DNA from: Paraburkholderia fungorum
Lineage (GTDB): Bacteria; Pseudomonadota; Gammaproteobacteria; Burkholderiales; Burkholderiaceae
Reading direction: 5' to 3'
Assembly (NCBI RefSeq): GCF_003610895.1
Contig: NZ_MCAS01000001.1
Span: 609,480-673,479 of the forward strand
Length of the DNA stretch: 64,000 nucleotides
The translations under genes were made by a program, and so were the position numbers. Position 1 is the stretch's first letter. Each line of letters starts with the position of its first letter. This document shows, piece after piece, positions 1 to 8,284 of this stretch. A model generated the notes under the pieces. The model was not told the DNA's origin. It searched no databases and worked only from the letters and a program-made list of their open reading frames with translations.

Positions 1-1
1 G

Positions 2-148
2 CATTGGGACAGTTACGTTCAGGCGCTGAGTGTGGAACTGGGACCCGACGACGAGAAGTTTGTCGACAGTCTGGTGCCGCCGGGGCACGCGTCGACGCCG
101 GGGTATACGGATCCGGGGTATCCGATCGAAGGCCGCCGCGCGGTTTGA
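2..148 (+). CDS. C-terminal end of an unidentified protein (partial)
   Basis: An open frame enters from the left edge and stops at a TGA at 146-148, giving 48 residues. It begins HWDSYVQAL and ends YPIEGRRAV, and is rich in Pro, Gly and Asp near the end (VPPGHASTPGYTDPGY). I do not recognise the family from this tail. It converges with the carbamoylase gene, with a structured spacer between them. Confidence that it is coding rests on the continuous frame and the terminator-like structure just after it. Confidence 0.55.
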   Translation, partial: HWDSYVQALSVELGPDDEKFVDSLVPPGHASTPGYTDPGYPIEGRRAV

Positions 149-166
149 AGCGGCGTAGCAAGTCGA

Positions 167-223
167 GTCGCCCTCCCCGGGAGCATTGCCCCCGGGGCAG
201 CGCTATTCCTGCAACAGGGCGAC
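167..223. terminator. Nested inverted repeats between convergent genes
   Basis: Outer arms GTCGCCCT (167-174) and AGGGCGAC (216-223) are perfect complements. Inside them CCCCGGG (175-181) pairs with CCCGGGG (191-197). The element sits between two converging stop codons, so a bidirectional terminator is the simplest reading. There is no clear T-run on either side. Confidence 0.5.
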
Positions 224-238
224 CCATTCGTCGAAGCG

Positions 239-1516
239 TTACAAGCTGGCATCCAGCTCACGGATCGTCTGATAGAGAACCCGTGTGCCATCGAGCAACT
301 GCTGCGGCTCGATCCATTCCTCCGGACAATGACTGCGCCCATTCAGACATGGGATGAAGATCATCCCGATGGGGCCGGTCGGCGCGACATACACGGCGTC
401 GTGCCCCGCGCCGCTCGGCAGACGCATGGTGGCGTATCCCAACACCTCTGCCGCCCGTTCGACGGCATTCATCACAAGCGGCTGGCAGTCGGTCGGTTTG
501 GAGCGGCTGACATGCACCGCGCTGGCGGACACACGCAATTCAGCGAGCGCGGCCGTGGCGCCAGCCATCAGGTCTTCGGGAAAACAATCGAGGACTGCAT
601 CGCTGTCACTGCGCACTTCGAGCATCAGTTCGACATGCCCCGGCACCGCGTTCGGCACGTTCGGCGTCATCGCAATCCGGCCGATCGTCGCCACCACGTA
701 GTGCGGATGGCCGCTCCACTTCGAAGCAAGCCGGTACGCGCCATCAATCAGACGCGCGGCGCCGACCAATGCGTCGCGGCGAATATCCATCGGCGTGGTG
801 CCCGCGTGGTCGGGCTGGCCCGTGACGGTAATCAGCACGCGCCGAATCCCGACGATGTTCGTGACGACGCCAATCGGCAACTGCCGGCTTTCCAGCACCG
901 GCCCCTGCTCGATATGCAACTCGACAAAGGCCGCCGTGCTCTCCGGCGCGCGCAGCGCTTGCGTCAACGCATCGGGATTGCCGCCAATACGCTGCAGCGC
1001 CTGTCTCAACGATTCTCCATCCGCATTCTTCGAAACCAGCATGCCCGCGTCGAGCACACCCGAAAATGCCCGGCTTCCCACACACGAGATCCCATAGTCG
1101 CTCGGTTCTTCAGAGAGAAAATCGATCACTTCGAACGGGTGGTCGAGCGTGATGCCCTGTTCGTTCAATGTGTGCGCCACCTCGATGCCCGCCAGCACGC
1201 CGATGATTCCGTCGAAGCGGCCGCCGCCGACCACCGTATCGCAATGCGAACCCGTGATGAGCGGCTTGCTCGCACGCCCCGACCCTTCGCGCCGGCCGAT
1301 CAGATTGCCGCCGGCGTCCTGCGAAACACTCAGGCCGGCGCCGAGGAATTCACCGCGCAACCACGCACGCGCCTCTTCGAACAGCGGTGAAAATGCCCGG
1401 CGTGTCCAGGGGACGTCGGCACGCGTGAACTGACTGAGACGCTCGACACGGGCATTCAGACGCTCGGCGTTGATCGGCGGAAAAGGAAGCTTGGACATGG
1501 CGGCGGGTCGCTTCAC
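239..1516 (-). CDS. M20-family N-carbamoyl-L-amino acid hydrolase (likely N-carbamoyl-glutamate hydrolase)
   Basis: Zn-dependent amidohydrolase of the hydantoinase/carbamoylase group (HyuC, beta-ureidopropionase, allantoate amidohydrolase), about 425 residues, the normal length. The metal-site motifs are visible: GSHCDTV with H91 and D93, FDG with D102, the E136-E137 pair, and VELHIEQGPVLE. It would convert an N-carbamoyl amino acid to the free amino acid, CO2 and ammonia in the cytoplasm. The GTG start at 1516 overlaps the TGA of the upstream hydantoinase gene (GTGA), so the two are translationally coupled; ATG at 1498 is an alternative. In this context the expected substrate is N-carbamoyl-L-glutamate, last step of ergothioneine breakdown. 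Family is secure; substrate is inference. Confidence 0.88.
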   Translation of the reverse strand: MKRPAAMSKLPFPPINAERLNARVERLSQFTRADVPWTRRAFSPLFEEARAWLRGEFLGAGLSVSQDAGGNLIGRREGSGRASKPLITGSHCDTVVGGGRFDGIIGVLAGIEVAHTLNEQGITLDHPFEVIDFLSEEPSDYGISCVGSRAFSGVLDAGMLVSKNADGESLRQALQRIGGNPDALTQALRAPESTAAFVELHIEQGPVLESRQLPIGVVTNIVGIRRVLITVTGQPDHAGTTPMDIRRDALVGAARLIDGAYRLASKWSGHPHYVVATIGRIAMTPNVPNAVPGHVELMLEVRSDSDAVLDCFPEDLMAGATAALAELRVSASAVHVSRSKPTDCQPLVMNAVERAAEVLGYATMRLPSGAGHDAVYVAPTGPIGMIFIPCLNGRSHCPEEWIEPQQLLDGTRVLYQTIRELDASL

Positions 1517-2898
1517 GAAGCGGCCGGCATCATGCCGGCACGGTTAAAGGATGCAGGGCGCAGGAAACGTCCATCGCCGTTCTGATTGACGACGCGAACG
1601 CCGTCGAAGACCTGTTTTCCACGGCAGTAAGTCGCCGCGACGCGCACGGTGAACTCCATGCCTTCGAACGAACTCCATTGCACGGCAGACAAGCTGTGCG
1701 ACGGGTCAAAAGCATAACGCTCAGGCGTGAGAATCACGAAGTCGGCCTCGGCGCCGGTGTCGAAGGTGCCTTTGCGATCATGCAGCAGGAAGTGGCGCGC
1801 GGGGTTGCGCGCGAGTTGTTTTGCAACCATGGTCGGTGCAATGCCGTGGTTTTCGCAGCCGGTCCAGAACGCCGGCAACAGCGTTTCCAGCCCCGGGCCG
1901 CCCGATGAATTCCTGAACACGTTCGGATTGCCCTTGCGCTCGAGTCCCCAGCTCACGTGGTCGGAGGAGACGAAGGTACACGCGTCGTTTGCGATGTGAC
2001 TCCACAGCAGTTCGGTCTCCGCCTTCGGCCGGATCGGCGGATAGTGCTTGGTCTTCGCGCCGAATCGCTTCGTGTGCTCTTCGTGATTGAGCATCAGATA
2101 CTGCACGCACGTTTCGATGCTGGCCTGATGACCCGCCTTGCGATACATGGCGCACAGCTCGAAACCGCGCGACGTCGAGACGTGCACCGCGTGAGCGCGC
2201 GCGCCGGTCTCGGCGCCGATCTCATAGATCAACGCGGTCGCGAGATTCTCGATCAACGGCGTATGCGCGCGCAGAAAGGCGTCCCAGCCGGTATCGCCCG
2301 CGTCGATCATGCGGCTCACGTTCTTGCGCGTCAGGTCCTGCATCTGGTTGTGCACGCCGCACACGAGTCCGGAGGGCGCGATCAGCCGGAACGCCTCGTA
2401 CAGGTCGTCCTCTTCCACGCGAGGGAAACGGCCAGGGGTCGCCTCGAACGTCGAGAACTTGAACGCGCAGACGCCGCCGTCGATCAGCCCGGCGGCCGCC
2501 TCCAGTCCATGCCGGTCGTTGAGCGTGCCAAACAACGCGACGTCCACATGGCAGTCGCGCTCGACCTCGGCAATCTTCGCGTCCAGTTGCGCGCGCGAGG
2601 CCACTGGTTCGGGATCGTCGTAAGGCATATCCACCATCACGGTCACACCGCCCGCCGCCGCCGCGCGCGACGCGTGGCCGAGGCCCTCCTGATTCGCCTG
2701 GCTGCCCGAATGAACCTGTCCGTCGATCACGCCAGGCATCACCCATTGCCCGCGTGCATCGATGAAATCTTTCGCGGCCGGCGGCGGCCCGTCGCCTCGC
2801 AGCGCCACGCGGCCGTCGCGCACCGCCAGCCAGCCATCCTTCACGACGCGCTCCGCGTCGACGATATTGCCGCGCACCACCAGATCGAAATCGCTCAT
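1513..2898 (-). CDS. Cyclic amidohydrolase (hydantoinase / allantoinase-like)
   Basis: 461-residue amidohydrolase of the dihydropyrimidinase/allantoinase superfamily. ATG at 2898 is chosen because GGAGG lies at the right distance; a longer upstream frame has no such site. Metal-binding elements seen include the N-terminal strand DGQVH (D59, Q61, H63), HNQMQD, HAVHVST and SSDHVSW. The first His of the usual HxH is Gln here, as in some dihydroorotase-like relatives. It would open a five-membered cyclic ureide; with the coupled carbamoylase downstream and the desulfurase across the promoter, hydantoin-5-propionate is the likely substrate, giving N-carbamoyl-glutamate. Divergent from the LysR gene at 3022. 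Confidence 0.85.
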   Translation of the reverse strand: MSDFDLVVRGNIVDAERVVKDGWLAVRDGRVALRGDGPPPAAKDFIDARGQWVMPGVIDGQVHSGSQANQEGLGHASRAAAAGGVTVMVDMPYDDPEPVASRAQLDAKIAEVERDCHVDVALFGTLNDRHGLEAAAGLIDGGVCAFKFSTFEATPGRFPRVEEDDLYEAFRLIAPSGLVCGVHNQMQDLTRKNVSRMIDAGDTGWDAFLRAHTPLIENLATALIYEIGAETGARAHAVHVSTSRGFELCAMYRKAGHQASIETCVQYLMLNHEEHTKRFGAKTKHYPPIRPKAETELLWSHIANDACTFVSSDHVSWGLERKGNPNVFRNSSGGPGLETLLPAFWTGCENHGIAPTMVAKQLARNPARHFLLHDRKGTFDTGAEADFVILTPERYAFDPSHSLSAVQWSSFEGMEFTVRVAATYCRGKQVFDGVRVVNQNGDGRFLRPASFNRAGMMPAAS

Positions 2899-3002
2899 CT
2901 TGCCTCCGTCTCCCGCGCCTATAGCGCTCGGTATCACCTGAATTCCGGGCAAGTTTAGACAGCGGCATCCCAAAATGTCTTATGCTTATTTATCCGCCCC
3001 AC

Positions 3003-3017
3003 ATAACATCAGGTTAA
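3003..3017. promoter_or_regulatory. LysR-type box upstream of the hydantoinase and LysR genes
   Basis: ATAAC-ATCAG-GTTAA, an inverted repeat with one mismatch that keeps the T-N11-A pattern of LysR sites. It ends 4 bp before the LysR start and lies about 105 bp from the hydantoinase start. The same box, preceded by the same CCGCCCC, recurs at 3951-3965 upstream of the right-hand operon. Confidence 0.6.
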
Positions 3018-3021
3018 TCGT

Positions 3022-3912
3022 TTGCGACTCAATCTCAGGCAAATCGAAGTCTTTCGCGCAATCATGCTGACGGGGTCCATCAGCGGCGCAGCCAAGCTCC
3101 TGCACGTCTCGCAACCCGCTGTTTCAAGGCTGATTTCCTATACGGAACAAAGGCTCGGGCTGTCGCTGTTCGAGCGCATCAAGGGGCGGCTCTATCCCAC
3201 GCCCGAAGCACGGCGGCTCTTTACCGAAGTGAACGTGGTCTATCAGGGCGTGCAGCGCGTCAACGAGGTAGCCGACGATCTGATCGAAAACCGCATGGGC
3301 CATCTGCGCATTGCGTGCAGCCCGAACCTCGGGCAGTCGCTGATTCCGCGCGCCATCGCCTTGTTCTACGAGCGCTTTCCCGATGTCCGCATCATCCTGC
3401 ACACGCTCTTGCCCAACATCCTGCTGCAGGCGGTTCTGACGCAGCAGGTCGACGTGGGCATTGCGTTCATGCAGGAGACCCATCCCAACGTGCAGATCCG
3501 GCCCATTCACGAGAACCGCATCGTCGCAGCGCTGCCCGTCGGTCATCCGCTCGCGCAGCACGACACGCTGCATGTGCGCGACCTCGTCGATCAGCCGTTC
3601 ATCGGCTACGGCAGCGACATTCCATTCGGGCAACTGGTGCGCAAGATGTTCGTCGACGCCGACTGCACGCTGCGCATCAAAACCGAAGTCCAGCAGGCTC
3701 ACGTTGCCTGCGCGCTGGTCCAGGCCGGCGTCGGCATCGCGCTGATCGACGAACTGACGATCGGCGGTCCGGCATGGTCGAACATGGTCGTGCGGCCGAT
3801 CGAGCCGGTGATCGCGGCACCGGTCAGCGTGATTCACGCCGTGCTGGAGCCGCTGTCGCGCACGGCGCAAGCGTTCATCGCCACGCTCGAAACGCTGCGC
3901 ACCGAGCTCTGA
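3022..3912 (+). CDS. LysR-family regulator of the ergothioneine-type catabolic locus
   Basis: 296-residue LysR protein. The N-terminal winged HTH is clear (LRQIEVFRAIMLTGSISGAA, then HVSQPAVSRLI), followed by the two-lobed effector domain from about residue 90. The start is TTG at 3022: there is no ATG before the HTH, and AGG lies upstream at 3011. It stands between the hydantoinase/carbamoylase pair on the minus strand and the DUF917-urocanase-lyase operon on the plus strand. The inverted repeat before its own start is repeated before the right-hand operon, so it probably controls both arms. The co-inducer is unknown; a pathway intermediate such as thiourocanate is a guess. Confidence 0.9.
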   Translation: MRLNLRQIEVFRAIMLTGSISGAAKLLHVSQPAVSRLISYTEQRLGLSLFERIKGRLYPTPEARRLFTEVNVVYQGVQRVNEVADDLIENRMGHLRIACSPNLGQSLIPRAIALFYERFPDVRIILHTLLPNILLQAVLTQQVDVGIAFMQETHPNVQIRPIHENRIVAALPVGHPLAQHDTLHVRDLVDQPFIGYGSDIPFGQLVRKMFVDADCTLRIKTEVQQAHVACALVQAGVGIALIDELTIGGPAWSNMVVRPIEPVIAAPVSVIHAVLEPLSRTAQAFIATLETLRTEL

Positions 3913-3950
3913 TTTCCGGTGCGACTGGCCTATTCGCGTATACCCGCCCC

Positions 3951-3965
3951 ATAACATCGCGTTAT
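3951..3965. promoter_or_regulatory. LysR-type box upstream of the DUF917-urocanase-lyase operon
   Basis: ATAAC-ATCGC-GTTAT is a perfect inverted repeat with T-N11-A symmetry, matching the box at 3003-3017 and preceded by the same CCGCCCC. A further palindrome TAACGCGTTA lies at 3987-3996. Together they suggest a recognition site plus an activation site for the LysR protein encoded just upstream. Confidence 0.6.
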
Positions 3966-4045
3966 GTTCCCGCCATAAAAAAGCAATAACGCGTTAAAAA
4001 ATTGGTTCCCTAGACTCATCCCCATTCGATCGCCGCACCGCTCGC

Positions 4046-4067
4046 CGGCTTGCCCACAAGCAAGCCG
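4046..4067 (+). other. Leader hairpin before the DUF917 gene
   Basis: CGGCTTGC (4046-4053) and GCAAGCCG (4060-4067) form a perfect 8-bp stem with a 6-nt loop, about 105 nt upstream of the start at 4173. No T-run follows. It may be a 5' UTR structure or a weak terminator of the LysR transcript. Confidence 0.35.
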
Positions 4068-4172
4068 CCGGCCGTATGACCGCACGGTTCCGGCTCGCGC
4101 TTCGTGAGAACGGCAAACCGGCGGCAAGCGTGTGCAAGCTCGCGCATTTCTTAACGAACAAAGGGGAAAGAC

Positions 4173-5264
4173 ATGGGACGCATCCTGAACTTGAAGGACG
4201 TGGAGGCCGCCGTGAAAGGGGGCTCGGTGTTCGCCTGCGGCGGCGGTGGCTGGGCCGCGCATGGCCGCGAACTGGGCACGCTCGCGGTGACGATCGGACG
4301 CCCCGAACTGGTGTCGATGGACGAGTTGCCCGACGACGCATGGATCGCCACCGCCGCGGCAATCGGCGCGCCCGGCGGCCTCACCGAATGGGAGATGCTC
4401 GGCGCGGATTACGTGAAGGCCGTGCAACTCGTGCAGGACGCGCTGGGCGCGCCGATCGCGGGCTTGATCATCGGTCAGAACGGAATGTCGAGCACGCTCA
4501 ACGGCTGGCTGCCCTCCGCGCTGCTCGGCACCAAGGTCGTGGACGCGGTCGGCGATATTCGCGCTCATCCCACCGGCGACATGGGTTCACTCGGTCTCGC
4601 CTCCAGCCCTCAGCCGATGATCCAGGCCGCTGCCGGCGGCAACCGCGCGAACAACGCGTATATGGAGCTCGTAGTGCGCGGCGCGACCGCCAAAGTGTCG
4701 CCGGTGCTGCGCAAGGCCTCCGACATGTCGGGCGGATTCATCGCCAGTTGCCGCAATCCGGTACGCGCCAGCTACGTGCGCAAGCATGCCGCGCTAGGGG
4801 GCATCAGCCGCGCGCTGGCGCTCGGCGAAGCGATCATCGCCGCGGAATCGAAAGGACCCGGCGCGGTCGTCGACGCGATCTGCAAGGCGACGCAAGGCAC
4901 GATCATCGGCAGCGGCAAGGTCGTGCGCAACACGCTGAAGTACACCGACGAAGCGTTCGATGTCGGCGTGGTGGAAATCGGTACCGGCGCACAGCGCTGC
5001 CTGATTCACGTGATGAACGAACACATGGCCGTGGACGACGCGCACGGCGCGCGCATCGCCAGCTATCCGGACGTGATCACCACGCTCGATTCGCAGGGGC
5101 TTCCCGTCAGTGCCGGCAATCTCAAGGAAGGCATGGAGATTCTGGTGCTGCACGTCCACAAGACGCATTTGCCGCTGTCGTCCTCAGTGCGCGATCCCGC
5201 GGTCTATCCGCCGGTCGAGAAAGCGCTCGGCATCGGTCTGTCCGCCTACGCACTCGCCGACTAA
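4173..5264 (+). CDS. DUF917 protein, thiohydantoin desulfurase type
   Basis: 363 residues with the Gly-rich N-terminal signature of the DUF917 / S-methyl-thiohydantoin desulfurase family (FACGGGGWAAHG) and the IAGLIIGQNGMSS stretch. ATG at 4173 follows AAAGGGGAAAG. Members of this family are linked to removing sulfur from 2-thiohydantoins. Immediately downstream is a urocanase homologue, and the locus also has a hydantoinase, a carbamoylase and sulfide-oxidising enzymes. I therefore infer it turns 3-(5-oxo-2-thioxoimidazolidin-4-yl)propionate into hydantoin-5-propionate, releasing H2S. Family membership is from motif memory; the reaction is inference from context. Confidence 0.75.
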   Translation: MGRILNLKDVEAAVKGGSVFACGGGGWAAHGRELGTLAVTIGRPELVSMDELPDDAWIATAAAIGAPGGLTEWEMLGADYVKAVQLVQDALGAPIAGLIIGQNGMSSTLNGWLPSALLGTKVVDAVGDIRAHPTGDMGSLGLASSPQPMIQAAAGGNRANNAYMELVVRGATAKVSPVLRKASDMSGGFIASCRNPVRASYVRKHAALGGISRALALGEAIIAAESKGPGAVVDAICKATQGTIIGSGKVVRNTLKYTDEAFDVGVVEIGTGAQRCLIHVMNEHMAVDDAHGARIASYPDVITTLDSQGLPVSAGNLKEGMEILVLHVHKTHLPLSSSVRDPAVYPPVEKALGIGLSAYALAD

Positions 5265-5277
5265 AGGAACACCGACC

Positions 5278-6918
5278 ATGAAACGCGAATTCAACGTGAC
5301 TTCCGGAATCACGCTGCGATGCAAAGGCTGGCGGCAGGAGGCCCTGCTGCGCTTACTGGAAAACGTGCTGGCCGTGGGTGAAGACCCGGCTCAACTGATC
5401 GTCTACGCCGCGCTCGGACGCGCCGCGCGCGATTGGCCTTCGCACGATGCAATCGTCCATGCGCTCAAGACGATGACCGAAGACCAGACACTGGTCGTGC
5501 AGTCCGGCAAACCCATCGGCCTGTTGCGCACGCATGCCCGCGCCCCGCTCGTGATCATGGCCAATTGCAACCTGATCGGCCAGTGGGCCAAGGCGGAGAA
5601 CTTCTACGACCTCGAACAGAAAAACCTGATCTGCTGGGGCGGCCTCACGGCGGGCGACTGGCAATACATCGGCTCGCAGGGCGTGATCCAGGGCACGTAT
5701 GAAATCTTCTCGCGGATCGCGGAGCGGCACTTCGACAACGATCTGCGCGGACGCTTCATCCTGACCGCGGGCATGGGCGGCATGGGCGGCGCGCAACCGC
5801 TCGCCGGCCGCATGGCGGGCGCGGCGATCCTGACGGTCGAGGTCGATCAGGAACGCATCGACAAGCGGATGAAGATCGGCTTTCTCGAGAAGCAGGCCCG
5901 CGATCTTGACGAGGCGCTCGCCATGATCCGCGATGCGCAAGCGAAGCGCGAGCCGTTGTCGGTCGGCTTGCTCGGCAATGCAGCGGAGATCTATCCCGAG
6001 ATCCTCGCACGGGGCGTGATACCGGACATCGTGACCGACCAGACCGCGGCGCACGATCTCGTCTACGGTTACGTGCCGATCGGACATACCCTTGAACAGG
6101 TCCGTGCGCTGCGCGCCACCGACATCCCCGCGCTGATGAACGCGAGTCGTGCCTCGATCGTCCGCCACGTAAGCGCGATGCTCGGTTTCAAGGACCGCGG
6201 TGCGATCGTTTTCGACAACGGCAATCTGATTCGCACGCATGCGAAGGAAGGTGGCGTCGAGCGCGCGTTCGAGATTCCGATCTTTACCGAAGCGTTTTTG
6301 CGCCCGCTGTTCTGCCGCGCGATCGGCCCGTTCCGCTGGATCGCGTTGTCGAACGATGCCGACGATATCCGCAAGATCGACGACTACCTGCTCGATCATT
6401 TCGCGGACAACGCGATCGTCGTCAACTGGATCAGGCTGGCGCGCCAATACGTGCCGTTCGAAGGGTTACCGGCGCGCATCGCATGGCTCGGTCATGGCGA
6501 ACGAACGGAACTGGCGCTCGCGGTCAACCGCATGGTGCGCGAAGGGGTGCTCAGCGCTCCGGTTGCGTTCACGCGCGACCATCTGGACGCGGGCGCCATG
6601 GCGCATCCGAACATCATGACCGAGAACATGCGCGACGGGTCCGACGCGATCGCGGACTGGCCACTGCTCAACGCCATGGTCAACTGCTCGTCAATGGCGG
6701 ATCTCGTCGCGATCCACTCCGGCGGCGGCGGCTACAGCGGCTACATGACGAGCGCGGGCGTGACGGTGGTGGCGGACGGCACCCGCGAGGCCGACGAACG
6801 GCTGCAACTCTCGATGACCAACGATACGTCGATGGGTGTCATGCGTTACGCCGACGCCGGCTACCCCGAAGCGCTCGATGAAGCCGAACGCAAGTCCCTG
6901 CCCCACATCCGGATCTGA
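5278..6918 (+). CDS. Urocanase-family hydratase, probably thiourocanate hydratase
   Basis: 546 residues, the normal length of HutU, with the NAD-binding region GMGGMGGAQPLAGRMAG and collinear blocks to the end (RDHLDAGAMAHPN, DGSDAIADWPLLNA, GVMRYADAGYPEAL). ATG at 5278 is 13 bp after the DUF917 stop. Two hallmark sites differ from true urocanases: GLPARICW reads GLPARIAW (Ala402 for the usual Cys), and HHGGGVGMG reads HSGGGGYSG. There is no hutI, hutG or hutF nearby. I read this as a thiourocanate hydratase acting after ergothionase. A plain HutU cannot be fully excluded, but the changes and neighbours argue against it. Confidence 0.8.
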   Translation: MKREFNVTSGITLRCKGWRQEALLRLLENVLAVGEDPAQLIVYAALGRAARDWPSHDAIVHALKTMTEDQTLVVQSGKPIGLLRTHARAPLVIMANCNLIGQWAKAENFYDLEQKNLICWGGLTAGDWQYIGSQGVIQGTYEIFSRIAERHFDNDLRGRFILTAGMGGMGGAQPLAGRMAGAAILTVEVDQERIDKRMKIGFLEKQARDLDEALAMIRDAQAKREPLSVGLLGNAAEIYPEILARGVIPDIVTDQTAAHDLVYGYVPIGHTLEQVRALRATDIPALMNASRASIVRHVSAMLGFKDRGAIVFDNGNLIRTHAKEGGVERAFEIPIFTEAFLRPLFCRAIGPFRWIALSNDADDIRKIDDYLLDHFADNAIVVNWIRLARQYVPFEGLPARIAWLGHGERTELALAVNRMVREGVLSAPVAFTRDHLDAGAMAHPNIMTENMRDGSDAIADWPLLNAMVNCSSMADLVAIHSGGGGYSGYMTSAGVTVVADGTREADERLQLSMTNDTSMGVMRYADAGYPEALDEAERKSLPHIRI

Positions 6919-6922
6919 TTCC

Positions 6923-8284
6923 ATGTCCAATACGAGTCACGTCGCGGCAACCAGCGCCGCCGCCGAGGTCCCGCCGACGCCCAGTACGCTGAAAACGGGG
7001 CGCCGTGCGGTACTGGCGGCCTCCATCGGCAATGCGCTGGAGTGGTACGACTTTTCGGTCTACGCATTCTTCGCGGTGTATATCGCGCAGAATTTCTTTA
7101 GCCATGGCGACGCCGGCGCCGAACTGCTGGAAGCGTTCCTCGCTTTCGGCCTCGGCTTCGTGGTGCGGCCACTGGGCGCGCTCGTGCTGGGCGTCTATGG
7201 CGACCGAGCGGGCCGCAAAGCCGCGCTGAGCGTCACCATTCTGGTCATGGCGCTGGGTACCGCGATCATCGCGTTCGCCCCGCCCTATACCGCGATTGGC
7301 TTCGGCGCGCCGTTGCTGATCGTCTGCGGACGCATGCTGCAAGGCTTCTCAGCCGGCGGCGAAGTCGGCGGCGCCGCAGCGTTTCTGATCGAGCACGCGC
7401 CGCCGGACAAGAAGGGCAAGTACGCTTCCTGGCTGCAGGCGAGCATGGCGATCTCGAACATTCTCGGGGCCCTGGTTGCGACGGCCGTCACGCTGCTGCT
7501 GACCCGCGAGCAGGTTGGTGAATGGGGTTGGCGCGTGCCGTTCATTCTTGGCCTCGCCATCGCGCCGGTTGGCTTGTGGCTGCGGAAAACGCTTCACGAA
7601 ACGCCCCAGTTCGAAGCCGAAATGGATCGCCGGCATCGCACGCACCAGGCCGCGAAAACGCCGCTGCTGCAAGTCGTTCGCGACTATCCGAAAGCACTGG
7701 CGACCGGCTTCGGCTTCTCGATCCTGTGGGCGGTCTGCGTGTATGTGCTCATTATCTTCATGCCCATCTACGTGCAGCGAACCCTGCATTTTCCAGGGCA
7801 GCAAGCCTTCCTCGCGGCCTTGATCGGCAACTGTTTCATGGCGGTCGCATGCGTCTATGCCGGCGCATGGTCCGACCGCTTCGGCCGCCGCACCGTGTTG
7901 ACGTGGGGCGCCACGCTGATGCTGGCCGGCGTCTACCCGCTGCTTGCGTGGCTGCAGGCAACCCACACCCTGGGCGCGCTGATCGTGGTTCAGGTGGCGT
8001 TCTGCGTGATGGTCGCGCTGTTCACCGGGGTCGCGCCCTCAGCGCTGTCCGAGCTGTTTCCCACCCGTGTGCGTTCCACCGGCATGTCGCTTTCCTATAA
8101 CGCAGCGGTCACCATTTTCGGCGGCTTCGCCCCGGCCATCCTGACGTGGCTCACCGAGCGCACGGGGAATGCGTTTGCACCCGCCTGGTACGTCATGGCC
8201 GCCAGCGCCGTCGCGTTGATTTCCATTGCCTGTTTGCCTCGCCAGATTAAATTTCAAATAAATAAGGATATCGAATCATGCTGA
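6923..8284 (+). CDS. MFS transporter, metabolite:H+ symporter (MHS) type
   Basis: 453 residues with 12 predicted membrane segments. It has the MHS-type N-terminus (GNALEWYDFSVYAFFAVYIA), the loop signature GVYGDRAGRKAAL, and LQGFSAGGEVGGAAAFL, as in ProP and KgtP relatives. ATG at 6923 starts 4 bp after the urocanase-like stop. Its 3' end overlaps the lyase start by 7 bp, so both are coupled. The likely job is uptake of the pathway substrate. If the lyase is exported, the cargo could be thiourocanate rather than ergothioneine. Substrate unproven. Confidence 0.88.
   Translation: MSNTSHVAATSAAAEVPPTPSTLKTGRRAVLAASIGNALEWYDFSVYAFFAVYIAQNFFSHGDAGAELLEAFLAFGLGFVVRPLGALVLGVYGDRAGRKAALSVTILVMALGTAIIAFAPPYTAIGFGAPLLIVCGRMLQGFSAGGEVGGAAAFLIEHAPPDKKGKYASWLQASMAISNILGALVATAVTLLLTREQVGEWGWRVPFILGLAIAPVGLWLRKTLHETPQFEAEMDRRHRTHQAAKTPLLQVVRDYPKALATGFGFSILWAVCVYVLIIFMPIYVQRTLHFPGQQAFLAALIGNCFMAVACVYAGAWSDRFGRRTVLTWGATLMLAGVYPLLAWLQATHTLGALIVVQVAFCVMVALFTGVAPSALSELFPTRVRSTGMSLSYNAAVTIFGGFAPAILTWLTERTGNAFAPAWYVMAASAVALISIACLPRQIKFQINKDIESC

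Noticed and set aside
329..1390. Plus-strand open frame opposite the carbamoylase gene
   Set aside because: Composition is His/Arg-rich with no domain; the minus strand has all M20 metal motifs.
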